NCBI GenBank assembly: GCA_000701625.1
Contig: JNJK01000020.1
Span: forward strand, 1 to 64,000
Length of the DNA stretch: 64,000 nucleotides
From: Lachnospiraceae bacterium MC2017
Lineage (GTDB): Bacteria; Bacillota; Clostridia; Lachnospirales; Lachnospiraceae
Direction of reading: 5' to 3'
Position 1 is the stretch's first letter, and the number at the start of each line of letters is the position of its first letter. Shown here in pieces: positions 43,527-53,218 of the stretch. Position numbers and translations under genes: made by a program. The notes beneath the pieces were generated by a model. It was given only the letters and a program-made list of their open reading frames with translations, was not told the DNA's origin and did no database searches.

Positions 43527-44603
43527 CTATTCAACTCTCGTGATCCTGTTTCGTCCTCGCTGTTTTGACTGATAAAGTGCCTGATCTGCACTTGCGATCG
43601 CAGCTTCTATAGCTGTAGGTTCAGTAAATATGGCAACACCACCGCTAAGCGTCATCCTGCGGCTCGTGAAACTAAACTTTTCCTCTGAGAAACGAGCCCT
43701 GAGCTCATCCAAAATGAGCCAGCCCTGCATCAGAGATTCCCCATCAAAAACCAGAACGAACTCCTCTCCGCCAAATCTTCCGATCGCCAGAGTATCCGTC
43801 TGATAATCCCTTAGCAGTTCTCCAAGAGCTGCTAAAACCAGGTCGCCGTTCTCATGCCCATATGTATCATTAACACTCTTAAAATGATCCAAATCTATTA
43901 TACCGACCACAACAGGATGTCTTTCAGAAGCGTTACGCATGATCGCGTTAGCTTTTTCAAAAAGATACGCTTTACTGTAAACTCCTGTAAGAAAATCCAT
44001 TCTGAATTTTTCGCGATAATCAGCCTGTCTCCGGTAAATTTCCCTATTAAATCTCGCAAGTTCGTCATTATATCTCTGCATAATATCCGCCGCGAAGCAG
44101 ACGAGCAGACATATCAGAACCACTATGATCCCTGTTTCCGCGATAAATACAATATTTTTCGGATTTTCAAAAAAAGCTGCAAGAATCGTAATGACAAGGA
44201 TCAGTAAATTATACATAAAAAGGTTCTTTTGAATTACCTGATCATGAAATACTGATGCAAATACCATTACAATAGCAGGTGATACCCATAGCGGAGTGAA
44301 GTAGCTATGAAATATCGCCATCGTACCGCAAATAGTCATCAAACATGCGCTGACTGTCAGATTTTTCAGGTGACTCGTGAATTTTTCCGAAAGAATCACC
44401 TGCCTGGAGCCTATCCAGGCTCCTAAATTGATGAGAAACGGGAGTAATATGCGGACAAGCGGATAAATCACAGGATCCATTCCCTCGAATCCTATGAACC
44501 TATCCGAAACATAGAATACTAAATCGATAAAAACGAAGAGCCAGACAAAAATAAAGACTGTACGCAGTACTCTCCGTCTCATATTTGCTTCCAGCTGTTT
44601 CAT
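43527..44603 (-). CDS. Membrane GGDEF diguanylate cyclase
   Basis: 358 residues: six hydrophobic helices (about 10-180) and a cytoplasmic GGDEF domain (about 195-355) with active motif RFGGEEF and the DLDHFKSVNDTYGHENGD GTP-binding stretch. It makes c-di-GMP. A strong promoter and a roughly 100-nt structured leader precede it. It is not part of an obvious operon. Confidence 0.9.
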   Translation of the reverse strand: MKQLEANMRRRVLRTVFIFVWLFVFIDLVFYVSDRFIGFEGMDPVIYPLVRILLPFLINLGAWIGSRQVILSEKFTSHLKNLTVSACLMTICGTMAIFHSYFTPLWVSPAIVMVFASVFHDQVIQKNLFMYNLLILVITILAAFFENPKNIVFIAETGIIVVLICLLVCFAADIMQRYNDELARFNREIYRRQADYREKFRMDFLTGVYSKAYLFEKANAIMRNASERHPVVVGIIDLDHFKSVNDTYGHENGDLVLAALGELLRDYQTDTLAIGRFGGEEFVLVFDGESLMQGWLILDELRARFSEEKFSFTSRRMTLSGGVAIFTEPTAIEAAIASADQALYQSKQRGRNRITRVE

Positions 44604-44706
44604 TTACCCCTCTCCCGTCACCAAAAGGGCACCTTAATATCCGCAGCCAAACACTCCGGTTACCTATAAACGATACCCCAGCAGTTTCGCCCTACGAAAC
44701 ACACTT
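44604..44706 (-). promoter_or_regulatory. Structured 5' leader of the GGDEF gene
   Basis: Minus-strand RNA with a TTTCG(TAGGG)CGAAA hairpin near its start and several GGTAACC/GGTGACG segments before the GGTAA ribosome region. It does not match the c-di-GMP-I, c-di-GMP-II or other riboswitch patterns I know. Confidence 0.35.
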
Positions 44707-44712
44707 ATAGAC

Positions 44713-44740
44713 ATTATACAACATAGCTTCTATATGTCAT
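44713..44740 (-). promoter_or_regulatory. Promoter of the GGDEF gene
   Basis: Minus strand ATGACA (44740-44735) and TATAAT (44718-44713), 16-base spacer. Confidence 0.75.
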
Positions 44741-44780
44741 AATAAAATTTAGTAACATTATAACCTTTAGGAGGGTGCAC

Positions 44781-46055
44781 ATGAAAACACTTTATCTTGA
44801 CTGTAGTATGGGTGCTGCCGGAGATATGCTATGCGCAGCTCTTTTGGAACTTCTGCCGGATCGTGACGGTTTTGTAAAAAAACTAAATGACCTGAAAATT
44901 CCCGGGGTCGTATACAGACTCGAAAAAGCCGAAAAATGCGGAATCACCGGTTCTCATATGACCGTACTTGTTAACGGTATAGACGAAGCTGATATTAATT
45001 TTGACTCCGAGCATCATCATGAGCATGTGCACGAGGATCTGCACGTACATGATCACCACTCACATGATCATCATGACCATCCGGCACATTCTCACCATAC
45101 TCTTAAAGATATAGAGCATATCGTCAGAGAACATCTTGATCTCCCTTCAACCGTGAGGGACGATATCCTCGACGTCTACAACCTCATCGCCGACGCAGAA
45201 AGTCAGGTACATGGAAAACCTATATCAGAAATACATTTTCACGAAGTCGGCACAATGGATGCCATCGCTGACATAACCTCGGTATGCATGCTATTTCACG
45301 AGATCGCACCGGATGCGGTGATCGCTTCTCCCATACACGTCGGAAGCGGCTTCGTAAAATGCGCACACGGAACACTCCCAGTCCCCGCTCCTGCAACGGC
45401 CCTACTCCTAAAGGGCATCCCCATCTATAGCAGTAATATTGTGGGTGAGCTCTGCACTCCTACAGGTGCTGCTCTCCTTCGCCACTTTGTCACACGATTC
45501 GGAGATATGCCGCTCATAACAGTCAAGAGCATCGGATACGGCATGGGCCGTAAAGATTTTTCCCGGGCAAACATCCTCCGTGCTCTGCTCGGAGAAAGTA
45601 TGGCACCCCCTGAATCAGACAATGATCCGGGAGTACTTGTCCTCTCCTGCAATGTAGACGATATGACCGCCGAAGAAATATCCTTCGCTATGGACCGCCT
45701 TTTTGAAGCTGGCGCCAGAGAAGTCTTCACAGTGCCTGTCGGAATGAAAAAATCCCGCCCCGGAACACTGATCGAGGTCATCCTGTCTGTAGAAAAAAAG
45801 GCTGAAATAGTAAAAGTTCTCTTCAAACACACCTCAACTATCGGGATCAGAGAAACTCACATGAACCGATACTGCATGAACAGAACAACAGAAAAAATAA
45901 ACACTCCCATAGGGCAAATACAACAAAAAAGATCAACAGGATTTGGGATAGAAAAAACAAAATACGAATACGACGATCTGGCAAAAATCGCCGCCGAAAA
46001 AAATCTCTCACTAAAAGAAATTCGCCAGATCATCCAAGCCGAAACCCAGCAGTAA
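44781..46055 (+). CDS. larC: Nickel-pincer cofactor biosynthesis protein LarC
   Basis: A 424-residue cyclometallase that inserts nickel into the pyridinium dithiocarboxylate nucleotide of lactate racemase-type enzymes. N-terminal LDCSMGAAGDMLCAALLEL, a His-rich metal-binding stretch (HHHEHVHEDLHVHDHHSHD and on, about 75-108), the HFHEVGTMDAIADI core and the CNVDDMTAEEISFAMDRLFEAGA block are all LarC hallmarks. AGGAGGG precedes the ATG. It is one uninterrupted frame, whereas some lactobacilli split larC by frameshift. larB lies 4.5 kb downstream. larE and larA are not in the window. Confidence 0.93.
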   Translation: MKTLYLDCSMGAAGDMLCAALLELLPDRDGFVKKLNDLKIPGVVYRLEKAEKCGITGSHMTVLVNGIDEADINFDSEHHHEHVHEDLHVHDHHSHDHHDHPAHSHHTLKDIEHIVREHLDLPSTVRDDILDVYNLIADAESQVHGKPISEIHFHEVGTMDAIADITSVCMLFHEIAPDAVIASPIHVGSGFVKCAHGTLPVPAPATALLLKGIPIYSSNIVGELCTPTGAALLRHFVTRFGDMPLITVKSIGYGMGRKDFSRANILRALLGESMAPPESDNDPGVLVLSCNVDDMTAEEISFAMDRLFEAGAREVFTVPVGMKKSRPGTLIEVILSVEKKAEIVKVLFKHTSTIGIRETHMNRYCMNRTTEKINTPIGQIQQKRSTGFGIEKTKYEYDDLAKIAAEKNLSLKEIRQIIQAETQQ

Positions 46056-46073
46056 TCTAGCAATAAGCTCAAC

Positions 46074-46127
46074 AAATGCGCGTAGTAAATCTCCTTGTTA
46101 TAAAGAAGGCAAACACTACGCGCATTT
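46074..46127 (+). terminator. Stem-loop after larC
   Basis: Perfect 13-bp arms AAATGCGCGTAGT/ACTACGCGCATTT with a 28-base loop and a short AAATTT tail. It may work in either direction. Confidence 0.65.
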
Positions 46128-46486
46128 AAATTTCAACTCAAATCCCAGCAAAAGGTACAACCTCAGTACCCATCACCCCCGATTATAATAGATCAATTGA
46201 TCAAGGAATTATGTCAACAAAGTCACGGCACAGTCCGTATACAGTATACTTTCGTACTTCTTGATTTTGTCTGACTATTCACGCAAACACGTTGCCTCGC
46301 ACTCTTTTTCACACAATATTTGCGCATCAGTCAGACTTTTTTGCCAAAACCACCGATACATAGCGTCTTTTCGTGCAATTATCACATAATTGCACGAAAA
46401 CAGCGTAACTGCATAGACAATTAAGGATTACACACTTCACTCAGCCAAAACGTAAGTGCAAGCCACCGCCAAAACGAAAAACAAAT
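46128..46486. other. 359-bp gene-free stretch with two strong inverted repeats
   Basis: Contains GTCTGACT (46269-46276) ... AGTCAGAC (46329-46336) followed by TTTTTT, a plus-strand terminator-like end of a possible small RNA. It also contains a perfect 14-bp palindrome TTTTCGTGCAATTA/TAATTGCACGAAAA (46368-46400). A further palindrome GTATAC.GTATAC lies near 46238. No coding frame is supported. Confidence 0.5.
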
Positions 46487-48223
46487 CTATTTAATCGAAA
46501 TCGTATGTCTAAGCAAATACTGTCCGCCTGTCAACAGTTCCGGTTCAACAGAAATACTGCACTCCGATCCGCCAACATTAGCAACCGCATCATTAAGAAA
46601 ACCACGCTGAGTCGCCTTCTGACGATAAGCAGTATAAAGCTCCTGCATGACAGACTCACCACTGATCACATTATAAAAAGAATAGCTGCCGGTACCGCGA
46701 CTCTCTATCTGCTTCTTGCAATCAGCATAATACTCGCTGATACTGTTCAATACATCATCTTGATCAATGCCGTACTCCTCAAGAGAAAACATCCTGGAAG
46801 CCTCCGCTTCCGCAGCCTCCGCTTCCTCCCTTTCCTTCATGGCCGCAGGCGTAGACACTGCCTCAGCTTCCGCTGCCTGTTCCGCGTGCGTCTGGGCTCT
46901 GCTTGCCGCTGCAGCAGCAACAGCCTCCTCAAGAGAACGTGCAGCTTCCCCACTCTGATCAGCCGCATCAGAATTTCCCTCGGAAGCATCAGCTACCTCC
47001 AGCGGTTCCTCCAGATTCCTGTACACAGTACCCTCACAAGGCGGCAGGTAAACAGACAGATCCTGTCTCACATGCGTATTCCCGTAGTCAGAATCAGTCT
47101 TATTAAAATACGCATACTTTCCCTCGCCGGTATCATCCCATGTCGTATCGACGTTATAGAAACCATCATCCAGGGACACTATATTCCACGCATGACTCTC
47201 TCCTGCATAACCCGTGCAGTAATAGGTCGGAATCCCCAGCTGCTGCATGCAGTACTGAAAAGCTCTGGCATAACCCGCACACACAGTAGAATCATTAACC
47301 AATGCGCTATATGCACTCTGATTCATCTCAGCCCCTGTACTGTAGCTTACACGATCGATTAACGCATCATGAACATATTTTTCTTTTTCGTAATTGCTGC
47401 CGAGACCCGTTGCCCCTGAAACGATCTGCTGCGAGTTAAGCTCAAACTCCGCCTTCGCGTTCGCGAGGTCATCTGCCGTACGGTTAAACTTCAGATTGAT
47501 CTCCACGCAATTTCCACTATTCCTGAACATTGCAGAATAACCAGTATTCATCCAAAAAAGTTCCGGATGATCATTAACAACAGCCTCAAATGCTGTCTTT
47601 AACTCTGCAGAAGACAGATTCTGCTCAACAGGCGTAAAAGCCTTACGTCCAGCATTTGCATTAGCATAAATCTGCCTGTATGTATTCTTTCCTTCATCAT
47701 CAAGCATCTGGAAAAACGGATAATACGCCGCATCAAAAGTAAGGTCTGAACCGATCTCACCGGGTCCCAGCTCATTCCAAAGGGTTTCGGCCTCACTATC
47801 ACCAATTTCCTGATTATCAGCCTTGACTCCCTCATATCCGTTCTTTCCGCTAACATCATTCGGAACCCTGACATTAGATGTCGAAGGTGCAACATAATCT
47901 GATTCCGGATTTCCAAGCCCTGCACGTCTTGAAGCGCCGCTGTCAGTACTTGCAGTCCTTATAGCCTCTGCATCCTGTTCGTTCCCATTTAACGCAGCAT
48001 CAGCAACCTGTACCGGATTCATGAGATAATTCTCATCTCCCGGAAAGACCTCTCTCGATGCAAAGTTCTTCGCAGGCACCTCTTTTTTCTCTGTTTCCAC
48101 AGGATTAACCACAGCCGCGATCTTAGCTGTAAGATCAGGATTAGCAATACAAACCGCAATTGATCCGGTAATTAACAGTAATAAAACCAACAGACCCTTA
48201 CAAATATTACCAACTACCTTCAT
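46487..48223 (-). CDS. Exported transglutaminase-like protein
   Basis: 578 residues. An N-terminal hydrophobic helix (8-28) serves for export or anchoring, then a spacer of low complexity (about 50-150) and a transglutaminase-like fold. The triad is Cys315 in STVCAGYARAFQ, His344 in GESHAWNIV and Asp359 in NVDTTWDD, all intact. An Ala/Glu-rich coiled-coil-like insert (about 425-475) separates it from a small C-terminal domain. Such proteins often act as cysteine proteases or cross-linkers at the cell surface; the precise reaction is unknown. It is 18 bp after the EIIC-EAL gene and likely in the same mRNA. Confidence 0.85.
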   Translation of the reverse strand: MKVVGNICKGLLVLLLLITGSIAVCIANPDLTAKIAAVVNPVETEKKEVPAKNFASREVFPGDENYLMNPVQVADAALNGNEQDAEAIRTASTDSGASRRAGLGNPESDYVAPSTSNVRVPNDVSGKNGYEGVKADNQEIGDSEAETLWNELGPGEIGSDLTFDAAYYPFFQMLDDEGKNTYRQIYANANAGRKAFTPVEQNLSSAELKTAFEAVVNDHPELFWMNTGYSAMFRNSGNCVEINLKFNRTADDLANAKAEFELNSQQIVSGATGLGSNYEKEKYVHDALIDRVSYSTGAEMNQSAYSALVNDSTVCAGYARAFQYCMQQLGIPTYYCTGYAGESHAWNIVSLDDGFYNVDTTWDDTGEGKYAYFNKTDSDYGNTHVRQDLSVYLPPCEGTVYRNLEEPLEVADASEGNSDAADQSGEAARSLEEAVAAAAASRAQTHAEQAAEAEAVSTPAAMKEREEAEAAEAEASRMFSLEEYGIDQDDVLNSISEYYADCKKQIESRGTGSYSFYNVISGESVMQELYTAYRQKATQRGFLNDAVANVGGSECSISVEPELLTGGQYLLRHTISIK

Positions 48224-48241
48224 GCCTGCATCTCCCTTCTC

Positions 48242-50404
48242 TTACTTCAGTTCTTCATGAGATTCCAGAAATGTCCTAAATTCCACTTCATCTAACGGCT
48301 TAGAGATCAGATACCCTTGAAAATATTTGACTCCAAGGTATTCCAGCATTTTTTTCTGATTCATATTCTCAACGTACTCAGCGACAATGCCCAGATTAAA
48401 TTTCTCGGCAAGCTTGGCTATAGAAGCAATGATGGTACTGTTATTCGCATGCTCCTGCGCTATATTTCGTGTAAGCGAACCATCAAGCTTTATCGTGTCA
48501 AACATTCCAAATTGCAAATACTTTAAGGACGTGTGTCCCATTCCAAAGTCATCGATAAGGAGTTTATATCCCTTGTTTTTCAATGTTTCAAGGCGCTGTA
48601 ATGCTATCTGCGGTGAAGTGATCGCATCCTGCTCAGTAAGTTCGATCCAAAGCTGTGTCGTCTTTATGCCATGGCATCTCACAACATCATCCAGCATCTC
48701 TACCAGATTATCCCTAAGCAGACTGGTCGCCGTAATATTCACAGAAATCTTGAGATCACTATGACTATTACGCTCGAGTTTTCCAAGTTCTTTAGCAGCC
48801 TCATTAAATATAAATTCTTCCAGTTCCTCAAGAATCTCGCCCTGCTTAGCGATAGCAATAACAAGCGGCGGATATACAAAACCTACCAGTTCCTGTTTCC
48901 ATCGGAGCAGTGCCTCCGCACCTATGCACTTACCCTCTATATCGATCTGCGGCTGATAATACATCTGTATATTCTGTTTCTGTTTCAGATCAATAGAAAG
49001 GTCATTTATCAGGATCTCCCAGGCTGTACGAAGCCTGTTTGGAAGAGCCAGATGATCAAATACAACGTTTTTTTCTTCACTTTGCTGCAATAATTTTGTA
49101 AGTTCAGCAACATCCCTTTGGAAAACATGTTTATCGTATTCATCCGAAAGCTTTACAAACGGTATATATATAAACACATCAAGGACCAGCAGCAGAGTTA
49201 TGAACACCGGTCCCGTTATGACTCCGAGCTGTCTCGCTGCCTGAACAAAACACGGCAAAATCCAGTCACAGGTATCTACAACCACCGGGAGTAATCCGAC
49301 CTTTGTAAGCACCCAGTAGATGAAAAAGTTAATAAGCGGGATTGCCATAAACGGTATCGCGTAAATCGGGCTAAATGCTAACGGAACGCCGTATTGCAAT
49401 ATTTCCGAAATATTAAAAATCGCAGGAAGCAAAGAAAATTTCGCAAGCCATTTTTTTCTGGATGATACCGACACAAGCAGGATCGCTATAACGAGCGCAA
49501 TCCCCATTCCGGCGCCTCCCGCTGATGTAACCATGCCAATGCTGTCACTATTAACTATATTTTTAGGCGTAAGTCCTTCAGATGCCGCATCGATATTTTC
49601 CATAAGGAGCGGTTCAAAATAGTTGAAACTGATCTTATTTGTAAGAACCCCGCCATTCATTCCAAGAAGACACAAAAACTGCCGAAGAACTATCAGAAGC
49701 ACCGCATTTATCTCCTCTGACGCAGCTCTGATAGGAAGTATTTTATTGAAAAAAACATAGAACCCATCGTAAAGACTGTTAATATGCGTCAAAGCGCAGA
49801 TAAAATAGGTGAATGTAAGGAGCACCGCTCCGATCACCATACACGCAGGTCCGCTTTTTATAGTCCACCACCAGGTCGGATCAACGGTTCTCTGACTTTT
49901 CTTCGGGCCGAAAAATTCGTTTTCATACATCCATAAGAACAGGATCGGCGATAATAAACCGCTGATAAACGAAATAAAAACTGTATTTACACCAAGCTGC
50001 GCGATTATCTGCCCTTTTTCATGATCGATCACCATAACACCGTAATTCACCATAGAAAGAACCGATGATATCCACGCGAGTTCAATATCCTTGGGACGAA
50101 CCTCCCGCACATAATAGTGAGACACCGCCGCTGCCACCAGGATGCCTATCAAAGCGTCGGCTGAATTATGAATGATCGACAGATAATGAAGAAAATCCCT
50201 TCCTATTTCTCCCCGTAAAAAGAGCTGGTACTGGTGAACCGGAAGTGAGATCATGATACTGGAAAAAGAAGATACCAAAAAAACAGGTATCGAACATATC
50301 ATTGCCTTTCTTATTGCAACCACTGCCGGAAATCTTAATAATCTGTCATTTATCCTAAATAAAGTTGTTTTTAAACTACTGCTTCTTTCCATCTTATTCC
50401 TCAA
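48242..50404 (-). CDS. PTS EIIC-like membrane domain fused to EAL phosphodiesterase
   Basis: 720 residues. Residues about 25-420 have ten hydrophobic helices resembling the lactose/cellobiose-type PTS IIC permease. After a short coiled-coil linker (about 420-450) comes an EAL domain (about 455-715) with all key residues: EALLRW, SVNITATS, IELTEQDA, LLIDDFGMGHT, IKLDGSL, VAEYVE and FQGYLISKPL. It is predicted to hydrolyse c-di-GMP under the influence of a sugar or of PTS state sensed by the IIC part. No IIA or IIB partner is nearby, so transport itself is doubtful. The gene precedes the transglutaminase-like gene. Confidence 0.88.
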   Translation of the reverse strand: MRNKMERSSSLKTTLFRINDRLLRFPAVVAIRKAMICSIPVFLVSSFSSIMISLPVHQYQLFLRGEIGRDFLHYLSIIHNSADALIGILVAAAVSHYYVREVRPKDIELAWISSVLSMVNYGVMVIDHEKGQIIAQLGVNTVFISFISGLLSPILFLWMYENEFFGPKKSQRTVDPTWWWTIKSGPACMVIGAVLLTFTYFICALTHINSLYDGFYVFFNKILPIRAASEEINAVLLIVLRQFLCLLGMNGGVLTNKISFNYFEPLLMENIDAASEGLTPKNIVNSDSIGMVTSAGGAGMGIALVIAILLVSVSSRKKWLAKFSLLPAIFNISEILQYGVPLAFSPIYAIPFMAIPLINFFIYWVLTKVGLLPVVVDTCDWILPCFVQAARQLGVITGPVFITLLLVLDVFIYIPFVKLSDEYDKHVFQRDVAELTKLLQQSEEKNVVFDHLALPNRLRTAWEILINDLSIDLKQKQNIQMYYQPQIDIEGKCIGAEALLRWKQELVGFVYPPLVIAIAKQGEILEELEEFIFNEAAKELGKLERNSHSDLKISVNITATSLLRDNLVEMLDDVVRCHGIKTTQLWIELTEQDAITSPQIALQRLETLKNKGYKLLIDDFGMGHTSLKYLQFGMFDTIKLDGSLTRNIAQEHANNSTIIASIAKLAEKFNLGIVAEYVENMNQKKMLEYLGVKYFQGYLISKPLDEVEFRTFLESHEELK

Positions 50405-50612
50405 AAATGTTTAGGAACTTCTTATGTATACAATGTGCATCGTCATTTTATTTTGTTTCTTTTGATATTTAAAGTTTTTTTCCATGTGTTTAATAAAAAA
50501 TGCATCTATCCCTTTCCTTATTTATATCGACCCGATAAAGTATTTCTATAAGTTGCAGAATGACAGGGTAAAACCCTTTTATCCTTTTCCGACGTTTATA
50601 AAGGTGGTAAAC

Positions 50613-51461
50613 ATGAGTCATCATGAATCAATTCCTGCATCGCAGGATAAAAATTCTCTAAGAAAGCTGCTGGAATCTGTAAAAAACGGGGAGATTTCTA
50701 TTGATAATGCAATATTAGAAATGCGTGAAAAACCTTTTGTAGACATCGGTTACGCAAAGGTAGATACTCATCGTAAACTGCGTACCGGTGCTTCAGAAGT
50801 GATATATGGTGCAGGAAAAACTGCAGAACAGATTGCAGGTATAATTAATATACTGCGTTCAAATAAGAAAAATTCTGTCCTGATAACCCGTCTCGATAAC
50901 GAAAAGGCAGAGAAACTATCCTCTCTTATCGGATGCAGATTATATAAGACAGCATATTCAAAGTATGGTACTTCTTTCGATGCTGACTCCAATACCTTTT
51001 CCTATTTTACCGATTCAAAGATTGGGATTATCGGAAAACTGCCCGCTCCTGACGGTATAGGTCGAATACTGGTGGCAACAGGTGGAACCAGTGATATCCC
51101 TGTTGCGGAGGAGGCTGCACTAACGGCAGAGTTTCATGGTAACGAAGTCATACGCTTATATGACGTCGGCGTTGCGGGGCTTCACCGTCTCCTGTCCAAC
51201 ATTGACGATATAATGGATGCTTCCGTGATCATCGCGGTTGCAGGTATGGAGGGTGCTCTTGCCAGTGTTATCGGTGGTCTTGCCGACTGCCCTGTGATAG
51301 CTGTTCCCACAAGTGTTGGCTACGGCGCATCATTTAACGGTATATCCGCTCTTCTATCCATGCTTAATTCCTGCGCCAGCGGTGTATCTGTTGTAAATAT
51401 CGATAACGGTTTCGGCGCAGGATTTCTTGCAGGAATGATCAATCATCCAAAGAAAAACTAA
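50613..51461 (+). CDS. larB: Nickel-pincer cofactor biosynthesis protein LarB
   Basis: A 282-residue AIR-carboxylase-like protein that carboxylates and hydrolyses nicotinic acid adenine dinucleotide, the first step to the nickel-pincer nucleotide. The N-terminal LRKLLESVKNGEISIDNA, the GYAKVDTHRKLRTGASEVIYGAGKT motif and the C-terminal VATGGTSDIPVAEEA and GMEGALASVIGGL blocks are characteristic. ATG 50613 has AAGGTGG upstream. It converges on ribH with eight bases between the genes. Confidence 0.93.
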   Translation: MSHHESIPASQDKNSLRKLLESVKNGEISIDNAILEMREKPFVDIGYAKVDTHRKLRTGASEVIYGAGKTAEQIAGIINILRSNKKNSVLITRLDNEKAEKLSSLIGCRLYKTAYSKYGTSFDADSNTFSYFTDSKIGIIGKLPAPDGIGRILVATGGTSDIPVAEEAALTAEFHGNEVIRLYDVGVAGLHRLLSNIDDIMDASVIIAVAGMEGALASVIGGLADCPVIAVPTSVGYGASFNGISALLSMLNSCASGVSVVNIDNGFGAGFLAGMINHPKKN

Positions 51462-51469
51462 ACACTGAC

Positions 51470-51943
51470 TTAGATCTGTTTTAACAAATTTACCATTTCT
51501 ATAGCTGATAATGCGCAGTCGTAGCCCTTATTTCCGGCTTTGCTTCCTGCTCTTGCGATGGCCTGCTCAATATTTTCCGTAGTGATCACACCAAAGAGCA
51601 CCGGCACTCCTGTTTTAAGTCCTACCTGCGCTACTCCCTTTGATACTTCATTACACACATAATCGTAATGGCTTGTATCACCGCGTATAACCGCTCCTAC
51701 GCAAATAACAGCATCATATTTTCCTGATTCCGCCATCCTGCTCGCAGCTGCAGGTATCTCAAATGCTCCGGGCACCCATGCGCCTGTGATATTCTCCTCA
51801 GGAACACCATGACGTACCAAACCGTCTACTGCTCCGTCAAATAGCTTACGCACGATTATTTCATTAAATCTTGAACCGATGATACCGATCCTCATCTCCT
51901 TATTTCCAACTACGTTTCCTTCGATTACATTGATCTGTCTCAT
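51470..51943 (-). CDS. ribH: 6,7-dimethyl-8-ribityllumazine synthase
   Basis: 157 residues; condenses the ribityl-aminouracil with 3,4-dihydroxy-2-butanone 4-phosphate. [40 protein letters not shown] and [12 protein letters not shown] motifs are all present. It is the last gene of the rib operon, 39 bp after ribBA. Confidence 0.96.
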   Translation of the reverse strand: MRQINVIEGNVVGNKEMRIGIIGSRFNEIIVRKLFDGAVDGLVRHGVPEENITGAWVPGAFEIPAAASRMAESGKYDAVICVGAVIRGDTSHYDYVCNEVSKGVAQVGLKTGVPVLFGVITTENIEQAIARAGSKAGNKGYDCALSAIEMVNLLKQI

Positions 51944-51982
51944 TTTTTTCTCCTTATTTAAGATTTTTTAATGCCAGATGAA

Positions 51983-53194
51983 TTACACTTCTATTGTTTT
52001 GAATATATGCCCCATCTTTTCTTTTTTAGTATGCAGGTACAAAAAATCATACTTTTGAGGTTCAATTTCTATCGGAACCCGCTCTTTTATCTCCAGACCA
52101 AAATCGCTGAGTCCATAAACTTTCTCCGGATTATTCGTAAGCAGCCTCAGTGACTTTACCCCGATATTCTTTAAGATCTGCGCTCCAACCCAGTACTCTC
52201 GTAGATCCGGCGCAAATCCAAGCTTCACATTTGCCTCTACCGTGTCGTATCCCTGCTCCTGAAGGGCATAAGCTTTTATCTTATTGATAAGTCCTATACC
52301 ACGTCCCTCCTGCCGCATATACAGAAGGATGCCGCGCCCCTCTTTTTCGATCATTTCCATAGAAGCTTTTAGCTGTAATCCACAGTCACACCTGAGCGAA
52401 CCAAAAGTATCTCCTGTAAGACATTCAGAGTGAACTCTGCACAGTACTTCTTCGCCGTTTCCAATATCTCCCTTCACAAGCGCTACATGATGTTCACCGG
52501 TAATATCATTTATAAATCCAAGCATCCTGAATTCACCATATTGCGTCGGAAGTGCCGCTTCAGCCTCTCTTACCACATGTTCTTCATGGATTCTTATATA
52601 GTCCTGCAGATCGTGAATTGTTATAAACTTAAGGTCATACTTATCTGCCAGATCCCAAAGTTCCGGCGTCCGCATCATCGTGCCATCTTCTGCCATGATC
52701 TCACAACATACTCCCGCCTGCTTGAGCCCTGCGAGCCTCATTAGATCAACCGTTGCTTCAGTATGACCGTTACGCACAAGCACACCACCGCGCCTTGCAA
52801 CTAATGGAAATACATGTCCCGGACGACGAAAGTCCTCTGGCCGGCTTTCACCACTAACCAGTTCTCTCATTGTAAATCCACGTTCTTCTGCAGATATTCC
52901 AGTCGTAGTATCCACATGATCTACTGAAACAGTAAATGCCGTTCCGTGATTATCCGTGTTTTCTGCTGTCATTGGAGGAAGACCCTTTTCTGCGGCGACC
53001 TCAATACTCATTGGCGTACAGATCAGTCCCTTCCCGTGGACTGCCATGAAATTAATGTTTTCTTTTGTAGCAAATTCTGCCGCACAAATGAGATCTCCTT
53101 CATTCTCTCTGTCAGGATCATCTGTAACTAGGATGATCTTTCCGGCTTTAAGCGCCTCTATTGCTTCTTCTATCGCATTAAACTCTCTATTCAT
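51983..53194 (-). CDS. ribBA: Bifunctional DHBP synthase/GTP cyclohydrolase II
   Basis: 403 residues. The N-terminal RibB half (1-200: [11 protein letters not shown], the GHTEATVDL strand) makes the four-carbon unit. The C-terminal RibA half (205-400: [20 protein letters not shown] zinc site, RQEGRGIGL) opens GTP. Both sets of catalytic residues are intact. Third gene of the operon. Confidence 0.97.
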   Translation of the reverse strand: MNREFNAIEEAIEALKAGKIILVTDDPDRENEGDLICAAEFATKENINFMAVHGKGLICTPMSIEVAAEKGLPPMTAENTDNHGTAFTVSVDHVDTTTGISAEERGFTMRELVSGESRPEDFRRPGHVFPLVARRGGVLVRNGHTEATVDLMRLAGLKQAGVCCEIMAEDGTMMRTPELWDLADKYDLKFITIHDLQDYIRIHEEHVVREAEAALPTQYGEFRMLGFINDITGEHHVALVKGDIGNGEEVLCRVHSECLTGDTFGSLRCDCGLQLKASMEMIEKEGRGILLYMRQEGRGIGLINKIKAYALQEQGYDTVEANVKLGFAPDLREYWVGAQILKNIGVKSLRLLTNNPEKVYGLSDFGLEIKERVPIEIEPQKYDFLYLHTKKEKMGHIFKTIEV

Positions 53195-53218
53195 ACCGTT
53201 TCTCCTTTTTCTCGTTCA

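Noticed and set aside
44998-45100. CAT/CAC-rich repetitive DNA in larC as a possible repeat element
   Set aside because: It simply encodes the His-rich metal-binding stretch normal for LarC.
46269-46400. A CRISPR-like or phase-variable inverted repeat
   Set aside because: Only two unrelated palindromes are present, with no regular direct repeats or spacers; no array is seen anywhere in the window.
46505-47362. A 285-codon frame antisense to the transglutaminase-like gene
   Set aside because: Low-complexity Arg/Leu/Ser composition typical of an antisense shadow; no ribosome site or family.
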